Below, one piece after another: positions 19,613 to 27,545 of a stretch of 64,000 bases of DNA (position 1 is the stretch's first letter; every line of letters starts with the position of its first letter). This DNA is from Stenotrophomonas sp. 24(2023) (GTDB lineage: Bacteria > Pseudomonadota > Gammaproteobacteria > Xanthomonadales > Xanthomonadaceae). Both the position numbers and the translations under genes were made by a program. Under the pieces are notes generated by a model. The model ran no database searches. It was not told the DNA's origin and saw only the letters and a list, made by a program, of their open reading frames with translations. The stretch spans positions 2,580,001-2,644,000 of the forward strand of contig NZ_CP133160.1 in NCBI RefSeq assembly GCF_030913365.1. Reading direction: 5' to 3'.

Positions 19613-20539
19613 ATGAAGATCTTCCTGGCACTCTGGTATGCGATGAAGGCGCTGGCACGGCTGGCGATGATCGGCATGGCGATGGCCGTGCTCGGTTCCG
19701 GCCCGGCGCATGCGGCGGCCGCCACAGGCACCGGCAAGGTGCAGGTCGAGGTGGTCGGCAAGGGCCGCCCGCTGCTGATGATCCCCGGCCTCAACAGCAG
19801 CGCTGCGGTCTGGCGCGAAACCTGCGTGGCGCTGAAGGATGTGCAGTGCCATCTGGTGCAGCTGCCAGGCTTTGCCGGCGCGGCGCCTGCCGATCCGCGC
19901 CCGGCCGACTTCCTGTCGGCCATGCGCGATCAGCTGCTGGCCTATGTGCATGACCAGAGGTTGGAACATCCTGCGGTGATCGGCCACAGCCTGGGTGGTG
20001 TGCTGGCGCTGCAGATGGCGGTGAAGGATCCGCAGGCGCTGGGGCCACTGGTCATCGTCGATGCGCTGCCGTTCTACGCTGGCCTGCAGAACCCACAGGC
20101 CACCGCGCAGAGCGTGCGGCCCATGGCTGAGCAGATGCGCGCGGCGATGCTGGCGGCGGACCCGGCCAGTTACCAGGCGCAGGCCGAAGCGGCCCTGGCC
20201 CCGCTGACCAACAGCACCGCGCGCCTGCCCGAACTGAAGCGCTGGGGCCGCGACAGCGATCGGGCCACCACCGCCGATGCCATGTACTCGCTGTTGGTGA
20301 CGGACCTGCGCGGCGAGGTGGCCGCCATCCGCGCGCCGACCCTGGTGCTGGGCGCATGGGCCTCCTACCAGGCACTGGGAGCCACCGAGGCATCTGCCCG
20401 TTCGATCTTCCAGGCGCAGTACGCCGCGCTGCCGGGCGTGCGCCTCGAACTGAGCGCCAGCGGCCACCACTTCCTGATGTGGGATGATCCGCAGTGGCTG
20501 CGTGGACAGGTACAGGCCTTCCTCGACAGCCACCGCTGA
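19613..20539 (+). CDS. Exported alpha/beta hydrolase
   Basis: A 308-residue hydrolase with a signal peptide (hydrophobic core about residues 13-30, cleaved near AHA). The nucleophile elbow GHSLGG places Ser at residue 126, with an oxyanion-type MIPGLNSS loop upstream and a C-terminal ASGHHFLMWDDP holding the likely catalytic His. The substrate cannot be read from the sequence. ATG 19613 is chosen over an upstream ATG at 19598 because AAGGAG lies just before it. It precedes the LytS/LytTR pair by 24 nt on the same strand and could be one transcript with it. Confidence 0.85.
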   Translation: MKIFLALWYAMKALARLAMIGMAMAVLGSGPAHAAAATGTGKVQVEVVGKGRPLLMIPGLNSSAAVWRETCVALKDVQCHLVQLPGFAGAAPADPRPADFLSAMRDQLLAYVHDQRLEHPAVIGHSLGGVLALQMAVKDPQALGPLVIVDALPFYAGLQNPQATAQSVRPMAEQMRAAMLAADPASYQAQAEAALAPLTNSTARLPELKRWGRDSDRATTADAMYSLLVTDLRGEVAAIRAPTLVLGAWASYQALGATEASARSIFQAQYAALPGVRLELSASGHHFLMWDDPQWLRGQVQAFLDSHR

Positions 20540-20563
20540 TCCCTCCGCCCCCCGGTCGCCGCC

Positions 20564-21634
20564 ATGCCTGATTCCACCGCCTCGCTGCGCTTCTGGTTGG
20601 TCAACGGCCTTGGCTGGGTGCTGTTCTGCGTGTTCAGCCTGGCCATGACGGGCGCGTCCGCTGGCGGCGCGAGCAGTGGCGGCACCCTGATCAGCGTAGG
20701 CCTGGGCGTGCTGCTGTGTGGCATCAGCGGCGGCGTGCGCGCGCTGGCGTTGCGGCGCCACTGGTGGCGGCGGGATCTGGGCGCATTGGTGCTGCGGCTG
20801 GCGCTGGCGGTGCTGCTGGGCGCAGTACTGGCGCAGTTGCTGCTGACGGCTGTACTGCAGCCGGCGCTGGCACTGGGCTGGGTCGATTTTGGCGGCCGGC
20901 CGGCCGATTTCCGTCCGGTCGCACGCCTGCTTTACTGGCTCAACACCGTGTTGGTGCTGGGGCTGTGGACCGCGCTGTGGGCTGGACTGCACAGCGTGCG
21001 CCGCGCGCGACAGGCCGAACTGGCCCGCCTGCGTGCGGAGGCCGAGCGCAGTGCATTGGAGCGCGATGCGCTGCGTGCGCGGCTCAACCCGCACTTCATG
21101 TTCAACGCGCTGAACAACCTGCGCGCGTTGATCCTCGAAGATCCCGGGCGCGCACGGCAGATGGTGACCGATCTGTCACGCACGCTGCGCCACGCGCTGG
21201 AGCATGCGCGCAACGAGGATGCACTGCTGGCCGATGAACTGTCCGTGGTACGGGACTACCTGGCCGTCGAAGCGGTGCACTACGAACAGCGCCTGCAGGT
21301 GCACATCGATGTGAGTGATGAGGCCGCCCAGGCGCGGTTGCCGGTGATGGCGCTGCAGCTGCTGGTGGAAAATGCCATCAAGCACGGCATCGCCGTGCGC
21401 CCCGGTGGTGGCGAGGTGCGTGTCAGCGCGCGGTGCAGCGACGGCCTGCTGCGGCTGCAGGTTGACAACCCGTTGGGTTTGGCCGCAGCGGGCACGGATG
21501 CCGCAACCGCTGGGCATGGCGTTGGCCTGGACTACCTGCGGTCGCAGCTGGCCAGCGGCGGCCGCTTCCATCTGCAGCCGGTGGACGGCCGCATGCAGGC
21601 CTTGCTGGAGATTCCACAATGCGCACGACCCTGA
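20564..21634 (+). CDS. LytS-type sensor histidine kinase
   Basis: A 356-residue inner-membrane kinase with four predicted helices (about residues 8-30, 42-60, 72-98, 122-143) and no obvious extracellular sensor domain. A coiled segment leads to the His_kinase (LytS/YehU class) motif RLNPHFMFNALNNL, His177 being the phosphorylation site, then an HATPase with LLVENAIKHG and GLDYLRSQL. It overlaps the response regulator gene, so the two are co-translated. Confidence 0.9.
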   Translation: MPDSTASLRFWLVNGLGWVLFCVFSLAMTGASAGGASSGGTLISVGLGVLLCGISGGVRALALRRHWWRRDLGALVLRLALAVLLGAVLAQLLLTAVLQPALALGWVDFGGRPADFRPVARLLYWLNTVLVLGLWTALWAGLHSVRRARQAELARLRAEAERSALERDALRARLNPHFMFNALNNLRALILEDPGRARQMVTDLSRTLRHALEHARNEDALLADELSVVRDYLAVEAVHYEQRLQVHIDVSDEAAQARLPVMALQLLVENAIKHGIAVRPGGGEVRVSARCSDGLLRLQVDNPLGLAAAGTDAATAGHGVGLDYLRSQLASGGRFHLQPVDGRMQALLEIPQCARP

Positions 21635-22350
21635 GTGTCCTGATCGTCGATGACGCCCGCCTGGCACGGCAGGAACTGCGCACGCTGCTGGCGGCGCTGC
21701 CCTGGGTGCACTGCGTGGGCGAGGCCGATGACGTGCCGGCGGCGCGCGAGGCGATCGCCCGGTTGAAGCCCGACCTGGTGCTGCTGGATGTGCAGATGCC
21801 CTCCGGCACCGGTTTTGACGTGCTCGATGGCCTGGAGCAGGCCCCTGCGGTGGTGTTCGTCACCGCCTACGATGCCTATGCGGTGCGCGCGTTCCAGACC
21901 AATGCGCTGGACTATCTGGTCAAGCCGGTGGAAGCACCGCGCCTGCATGACGCGCTGGAACGCGTGCGCCAGCGTGATGCACCTGCCGCGCCGCCGGTGG
22001 CCGCCGGCGGTGGCTTGAACGCGCAGGACCAGGTGTTCGTGCGTGATGGCGAGCGCTGCTGGTTCGTGGCGGTGGGCGAGATCCGCCGGCTGGTGGTGGA
22101 TGGCAACTACACGCGGCTGTGGTTCCGCGACCAGAATGCCCTGCTGACCCGCAGCCTGAGCGCGCTGGAAGCACGGCTGCCGCAGGATCTGTTCTTCCGT
22201 GCCAACCGCAATACCCTGGTCAACCTGCGGCGCATCCGCGCGGTCACCCCCAGCGTTGGCGATGGCTACGACCTGGCGCTGGATGACGGCAGCGAGGTGG
22301 AAGTATCGCGGCGGCAGGCGCGGGAACTGCGCGAGCGGATGGCGTTGTAG
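21619..22350 (+). CDS. LytTR-family response regulator
   Basis: A 243-residue regulator. The receiver domain (residues 1-120) has the acidic pair DD at 11-12, phospho-acceptor Asp57 (LVLLDVQMP) and the LVKP lysine. A short linker leads to a LytTR DNA-binding domain (about 140-243) with FRANRNTLVNLRRI and a C-terminal EVSRRQARELRERM. LytTR regulators usually control a small number of nearby or envelope genes. The start overlaps the kinase by 16 nt. It ends only 6 nt from the convergent amidohydrolase gene. Confidence 0.92.
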   Translation: MRTTLSVLIVDDARLARQELRTLLAALPWVHCVGEADDVPAAREAIARLKPDLVLLDVQMPSGTGFDVLDGLEQAPAVVFVTAYDAYAVRAFQTNALDYLVKPVEAPRLHDALERVRQRDAPAAPPVAAGGGLNAQDQVFVRDGERCWFVAVGEIRRLVVDGNYTRLWFRDQNALLTRSLSALEARLPQDLFFRANRNTLVNLRRIRAVTPSVGDGYDLALDDGSEVEVSRRQARELRERMAL

Positions 22351-22356
22351 GGGCGG

Positions 22357-23874
22357 CTACAGCTCGGCGCTGACCGGGCTGGTGAGAAAGCCCCAGAGCA
22401 GGCGTGCCATCACCGCCGGTGAACGTGCCTGCGCGCGGGCATGGGCCAGCAGCGCATCCAGCCGCGGGCGGTCGTACAGGTGGCCGGCCAGCAGCACGGC
22501 ATGTACGCGCCGGGTGTTGGCGGTGTCCAGCAGCGGGTCGCCATCGAGCAGCACCAGATCCGCGGCCTTGCCGGTCTCGACACTGCCGTGCCGCGCCTGC
22601 AGGTCCAGGTGGCGTGCGGCCTGCAGCGTGGCCGCGCGCAGCACTTCCGCCGGGCTGAGCCCGGCCTGGCGCAGCCACTGCAGTTCATCGTGGTAGCGGA
22701 ACCCGCCCAACCCGGTGTCGGTGCCCACCAGCACGGTGACGCCCGCACGATGTGCGCGGCCGGTCAGGGCCAGGCCCTGATCGAAGTAGGCCTTCAGCGC
22801 GTCATCGCCGCGCTGGCCGGGGTAGCGTTCCACGGTGGCCTGCAGGTCATCACGCCATGCCCAGCGCGAGAGCGGATCCAGGTAGGCAAGGCGCGGATCG
22901 TCGAGGAACGCAGGATCGCGCGCGCGCGCGTCTTCCTCACGGGTGACATGGGTGGGTACGAATGCCGCGCCGTGGGCCTGCATCGAGGCGAATGCCTCAT
23001 CGCAGCGGGCGGGCTGGTGGCCGCTGACCATGCGTTCGGCCAGCACGAGGGGGGACTGCGCATCCAGCCCGCCGCGCCGCCACGCCGCCGCACCATCGAA
23101 ACAATGGCGGACGAACAGGTGGGCATGCTCGAAGCTGCGCTGTCCCGCCTGCAGGGCATCTTCCAGCGCCACCGCCTTGGGCAGGTGGCCGACCAGCGGG
23201 CGTTGCAGGCGGCGGGCTTCCACCGCCAGCCGCTGGTAGGTGGCCGGCCGCAGGCGGTTGTAGACCTTCAGTGCATCGACACCGCGCGCGCTGTAGTCCC
23301 GTGCACGCTGCGCGGCGGCTTCGCCCTGCAGGGCCGGGTCCTCGAAGTAGAAACTGGCCACCTGCACGAAGCGCGGCGCGGCGGACTGCCCGGCAATGGC
23401 CTGCGCGGTCCAGCGGCGCTTGTCGGCCACGCAGGCGATCAGCGGGTCGGTGGCCTGCGGGCAGTCCATCATGTCGCGGGTACCGGTGATGCCGTTGGCC
23501 AGCATCAGCGGGAACTGCAGCTGGGGGGACAGCTGCAGGGCGTGGGTGTGCATGTCCCAGAAGCCGGGCAGCAGCCAGCGGCCGCCCGCATCGAATACAG
23601 GCAACGCCGCCTCCGGCGTTCCTTCACCGATGGCGGTGATCGTGCCGTTGCGCACGGTCACGGTGGTGGGTTCGCTGGCCTGGCCGCGCGCGATGTCCAC
23701 CACCCGCACGTTGACGATCACGCGGCTGTTGCCGGGCTCGGGCAAGGGCGGTGGCGATAGCGGCCAGAGCAGGGCGGCCATGAACAGCAAGGGCGGTGCC
23801 AGCAGCAGAGCGGCCAGCCCTTGTAGCCAGCGGCGACGGCGGGTGGGGCGGGGCAACGCGCGTGCTGCATCCAT
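22357..23874 (-). CDS. Membrane-anchored amidohydrolase family protein
   Basis: A 505-residue protein with an N-terminal membrane anchor or uncleaved signal (residues 18-38) after an Arg-rich start, so the enzyme probably faces the periplasm. The metal-dependent TIM-barrel shows DMHTHAL (HxH), a lysine in DALKVYNR, GHLPKA and EHAHLF histidines and the GTDTGLGG aspartate. The C-terminal beta domain has GSVETGKAADLVLLDGDP. This resembles imidazolonepropionase/prolidase-like amidohydrolases; the substrate is unknown. It is convergent with the LytTR operon. Confidence 0.87.
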   Translation of the reverse strand: MDAARALPRPTRRRRWLQGLAALLLAPPLLFMAALLWPLSPPPLPEPGNSRVIVNVRVVDIARGQASEPTTVTVRNGTITAIGEGTPEAALPVFDAGGRWLLPGFWDMHTHALQLSPQLQFPLMLANGITGTRDMMDCPQATDPLIACVADKRRWTAQAIAGQSAAPRFVQVASFYFEDPALQGEAAAQRARDYSARGVDALKVYNRLRPATYQRLAVEARRLQRPLVGHLPKAVALEDALQAGQRSFEHAHLFVRHCFDGAAAWRRGGLDAQSPLVLAERMVSGHQPARCDEAFASMQAHGAAFVPTHVTREEDARARDPAFLDDPRLAYLDPLSRWAWRDDLQATVERYPGQRGDDALKAYFDQGLALTGRAHRAGVTVLVGTDTGLGGFRYHDELQWLRQAGLSPAEVLRAATLQAARHLDLQARHGSVETGKAADLVLLDGDPLLDTANTRRVHAVLLAGHLYDRPRLDALLAHARAQARSPAVMARLLWGFLTSPVSAEL

Positions 23875-24010
23875 GAGCCGGCGATCCGTGCGTGGGGTCG
23901 CCCGCAGCCTGCGGCAAGCGGGAGGCCGGTGCCAGTGACCATTGGCATCCCGCCCTGCCTGCCGCCGGGGCGGTTACCCTGTGCAGCGGAATTCCAGAAC
24001 ACGCCGTGCC

Positions 24011-24568
24011 ATGTCCATCGTCCTCACCGATTTCGCCCGCCCCCGCCTGTTCCCGCGCGTGCCGCGCGGCAACACCGTCCAGGACTGCACTGCCGAGCAG
24101 TTCGAGGCCCACCTCAATGCGCATGCGCCGCTGAAGGTGCTCGATGGCTACGCGCCGTTCTGCAAGCTGTTCGTCTACGAGAACTGGACCAGCACGCGCT
24201 GCCTGACGGTACCGGTCACCGAGGCCAACCGCCATCTGCTGCGCAGCGGCTACGAGGCGCGCAACCGCGAGGAACTGCCGGTGCTGGTGCGCTGGTTCGA
24301 GGGCGTGGAATCGCCGCGTGCGAACTACCTGGTGGTGATCCTGTACAGCGCCGGGCAGCTGGCGAAGGAAGGATCGCCGATCGAGGCCGACTGGGGCATT
24401 GTCGGATGCATCTATACCGCCGAACCGGAAGAAGTGCCGATGGCGCCGATCACCATGATGCGCAACGCGCTGGGCGTGGAGGAGGGCGGTTCCGGCGTTC
24501 CGCTGGACCGGGAGGCCTACCAGCGTGCCGTGCAGTTCTGGGAAAACAACGCCAACTGGCGGCCTTGA
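24011..24568 (+). CDS. DUF3228 family protein
   Basis: A 185-residue soluble protein with no signal or membrane segment, matching the DUF3228 family (KVLDGYAPFCKLFVYENWT, ADWGIVGCIYTAEPEEVPMAPITMMRNALG). Its function is not known. ATG 24011 gives the family-like start MSIVLTDFARPR. There is no clear ribosome binding site, and the frame is open a little upstream. It is flanked by the divergent amidohydrolase and a REP dimer. Confidence 0.8.
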   Translation: MSIVLTDFARPRLFPRVPRGNTVQDCTAEQFEAHLNAHAPLKVLDGYAPFCKLFVYENWTSTRCLTVPVTEANRHLLRSGYEARNREELPVLVRWFEGVESPRANYLVVILYSAGQLAKEGSPIEADWGIVGCIYTAEPEEVPMAPITMMRNALGVEEGGSGVPLDREAYQRAVQFWENNANWRP

Positions 24569-24582
24569 TTCCTGCGACGCCC

Positions 24583-24626
24583 CATCCACGCATGGGAGTG
24601 CGCTAGATGCATGCCATGCGTGGATG
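24583..24626. repeat. Inverted pair of degenerate SMAG/REP arms
   Basis: A perfect 12-bp inverted repeat, ATCCACGCATGG at 24584-24595 and CCATGCGTGGAT at 24614-24625, enclosing a CTAG in place of the GTAG head. It could form a long stem between the convergent DUF3228 and 161-residue genes. Confidence 0.75.
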
Positions 24627-24634
24627 CGCTTCGG

Positions 24635-25120
24635 TCAGGCGGTCTTCCACTCCCACCACGGGTAATGGTATTCGCGATCGGTGGCGTCCCACGGCTGCCC
24701 GCACTGCACGCAGGCCACGCGATGGCAATCGCCCCAGCCATCCTCTGCCGTGCCCTGCGCCACCAATCGCACCTGTTCCTGCTCGATCAGCCGCCGCGGG
24801 TCGAAGAACGGGTACTGCGGATACAGCGCACACAGGCAGCCACTGCGCTCATGCCACCAGCGCAGGCGGCGCAGCGCGAAGGCCAGGTGCACCTGGTTGC
24901 TGACCAGCATGCCGCCCAGGGCGATGCCTTCGCAGGCGCGTTCGATGGTGGCCGACTGTGCGGCCAATGCATCAAGCGAGGCCGGGGTGAACAAGCGCGC
25001 GACCTGGCTGGCGGCACGGTGGATGCGCGCGGCATCGCGCGAGCACAGGTCCTGCAGCAGCACGTCGGCCTGCGGGTCGTCGAGCCGTGGTGGCGACGGT
25101 GCCTGCCAGGGCCAGCGCAT
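24635..25120 (-). CDS. Conserved protein of unknown function with a C-terminal Cys pair
   Basis: A 161-residue soluble protein, unrecognised. ATG 25120 (MRWPWQAPSPPRL) overlaps the ybaK stop as ATGA, which favours this start over the much longer open frame upstream that runs through ybaK. The middle is helical and Ala-rich; the C-terminal third has CLCALYPQYPFFDPRRL and then ACVQCGQPW, four cysteines spaced in pairs that could bind zinc. Tight coupling with ybaK suggests co-expression, not necessarily a shared function. Confidence 0.65.
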   Translation of the reverse strand: MRWPWQAPSPPRLDDPQADVLLQDLCSRDAARIHRAASQVARLFTPASLDALAAQSATIERACEGIALGGMLVSNQVHLAFALRRLRWWHERSGCLCALYPQYPFFDPRRLIEQEQVRLVAQGTAEDGWGDCHRVACVQCGQPWDATDREYHYPWWEWKTA

Positions 25121-25593
25121 CAGCGGGCTTTCCCGATGGGCGCGTAGTGGCCTGCCGTCAGGCGCAGCAGGTCGGCCGGTGCCAGCTCCACTTCCAGGCC
25201 ACGGCGGCCGGCGCTGACATGCAGCGTGGGAAGTGCCTGCGCGCTGGCATCGAGAAAGCTGCGCAGGCGCTTCTTCTGCCCGAGTGGGCTGATGCCACCG
25301 ACCAGGTAGCCGGTCGCGCGCTGCGCGGCTTCGGCGGCGGCCATCTCGCACTTCTTGCAGCCGGCGGCGTCGGCCAGCGCCTTCAGATCCAGCTGGCCGG
25401 CGACCGGCACGATCGCCACCAGCAGTTCGTGGGTTTCGGTGCTGGCCAGCAGGGTCTTGAACACCTGTGCCGGGTCCAGGCCGAGCTTGTCCACGGCTTC
25501 GCCGCCGTAGGATTCAGCGTGGGCATCGTGCACGTAGCTGCGCACGGTGTGGGCGATCTTCTCGCGCTTGAGCAGGTTGATGGCCGGGGTCAT
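25120..25593 (-). CDS. ybaK: Cys-tRNA(Pro)/Cys-tRNA(Cys) deacylase YbaK
   Basis: A 157-residue trans-editing protein of the INS/YbaK family, which hydrolyses Cys-tRNA(Pro) made by mistake by prolyl-tRNA synthetase. Family motifs are the QVFKTLLAS segment, the catalytic-site GYLVGGISPLGQKKRL stretch and the C-terminal GRRGLEVELAPADLL. The length is as in E. coli (159). Followed by the 161-residue gene with a 4-nt overlap. Confidence 0.92.
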   Translation of the reverse strand: MTPAINLLKREKIAHTVRSYVHDAHAESYGGEAVDKLGLDPAQVFKTLLASTETHELLVAIVPVAGQLDLKALADAAGCKKCEMAAAEAAQRATGYLVGGISPLGQKKRLRSFLDASAQALPTLHVSAGRRGLEVELAPADLLRLTAGHYAPIGKAR

Positions 25594-25651
25594 GGGCGCA
25601 TCCTAGCGTGGCACGGGCGGGTTGCCTTGACCGAGGCTCCTGCCGGAGAGC

Positions 25652-25674
25652 ATCCACGCATGGCGTGGATCTAC
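25652..25674 (-). repeat. SMAG/REP palindrome
   Basis: An intact copy on the - strand (GTAGATCCACGCC... when reverse-complemented), between ahcY and ybaK. A decayed copy (ATCCACGCCGGCGTCGG) follows at about 25685. Confidence 0.85.
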
Positions 25675-25714
25675 CAGGTACGGCATCCACGCCGGCGTCG
25701 GGAACCGATGGCCA

Positions 25715-25737
25715 GTAGATCCACGCCACGCGTGGAT
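25715..25737 (+). repeat. SMAG/REP palindrome
   Basis: GTAGATCCACGCC with an ACGCGTGGAT right arm; it pairs with the inverted copy at 25652-25674 as a possible dimer. Confidence 0.85.
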
Positions 25738-25753
25738 GGCACGGGCTGCCATG

Positions 25754-25776
25754 GTAGATCCACGCCATGCGTGGAT
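25754..25776 (+). repeat. SMAG/REP palindrome
   Basis: An intact copy in direct orientation with the previous one, 16 nt downstream of it. Confidence 0.85.
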
Positions 25777-25783
25777 AACGCAG

Positions 25784-25807
25784 AACGGGCGCCCGAAGGC
25801 GCCCGTT
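25784..25807 (-). terminator. Hairpin after ahcY
   Basis: A perfect 10-bp stem (AACGGGCGCC / GGCGCCCGTT) with a 4-nt loop, about 50 nt beyond the ahcY stop. It is followed on the - strand by CTGCGTTAT, so termination would rely on stem strength. Confidence 0.6.
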
Positions 25808-25826
25808 CCGTGTGTTGCATGCACCG

Positions 25827-25849
25827 GTAGTGCCAGCCGCCGGCCGGCC
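25827..25849 (+). repeat. SMAG/REP palindrome, second sequence class
   Basis: GTAGTGCCAGCCGCC followed by GGCCGGC: the GTAG head with a different palindrome, matching another sequence class of the GTAG repeat group. It lies 12 nt from the ahcY stop. Confidence 0.6.
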
Positions 25850-25860
25850 CACCGCAGGCA

Positions 25861-27306
<1,446 letters not shown>

Positions 27307-27344
27307 GGGTCAAGCTCCGGTTGTGGACGAGCAGGCTCGTTTGC

Positions 27345-27422
27345 GTGCCGGGCGCCGTTGTTGCAGTGCCGCCCACCGAGCCTGGCCGGGCCTGTGGGGT
27401 TCCGGTCGCAGCGCCCCTCGGC
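27345..27422 (-). promoter_or_regulatory. SAH riboswitch in the ahcY leader
   Basis: Read on the - strand, CCGAGGGGCGCTGCGACCGG is followed by CCAGGCTCGG and then CAACGGCGCCCGGC. This matches the SAH (ahcY-motif) riboswitch. GGGCGC pairs with GCGCCC (P1), and CCGAG pairs with CTCGG as the pseudoknot, with the conserved GCTGCGA and CAACGGCG segments around the ligand pocket. The class switches genes on when SAH is high. A 6-bp hairpin (ACGAGC/GCTCGT, 27327-27340) lies between it and the ahcY ribosome binding site and may be part of the expression platform. Confidence 0.88.
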
Positions 27423-27436
27423 AGGGGAGAATGCCC

Positions 27437-27442
27437 ATTATA
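27437..27442 (-). promoter_or_regulatory. -10 box of the ahcY promoter (TATAAT)
   Basis: A consensus TATAAT on the - strand ending 15 nt before the riboswitch core. This would start the transcript about 8 nt upstream of the aptamer. No good -35 was seen. Confidence 0.65.
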
Positions 27443-27545
27443 TCGCGCCTCCTGCGTGACGCCCCGATGACCCAACCATCGGCAGATGGAACGGTGTGCC
27501 GGCACTGCTAACGTCCACGGTTTACGTGCAGTGGAAGGTGGAACG

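Noticed and set aside
25652..25776. ATCCACGC motifs read as DnaA boxes or an origin
   Set aside because: They are the arms of the REP palindromes, lack the TTATCCACA consensus and have no AT-rich unwinding region or replication gene nearby.
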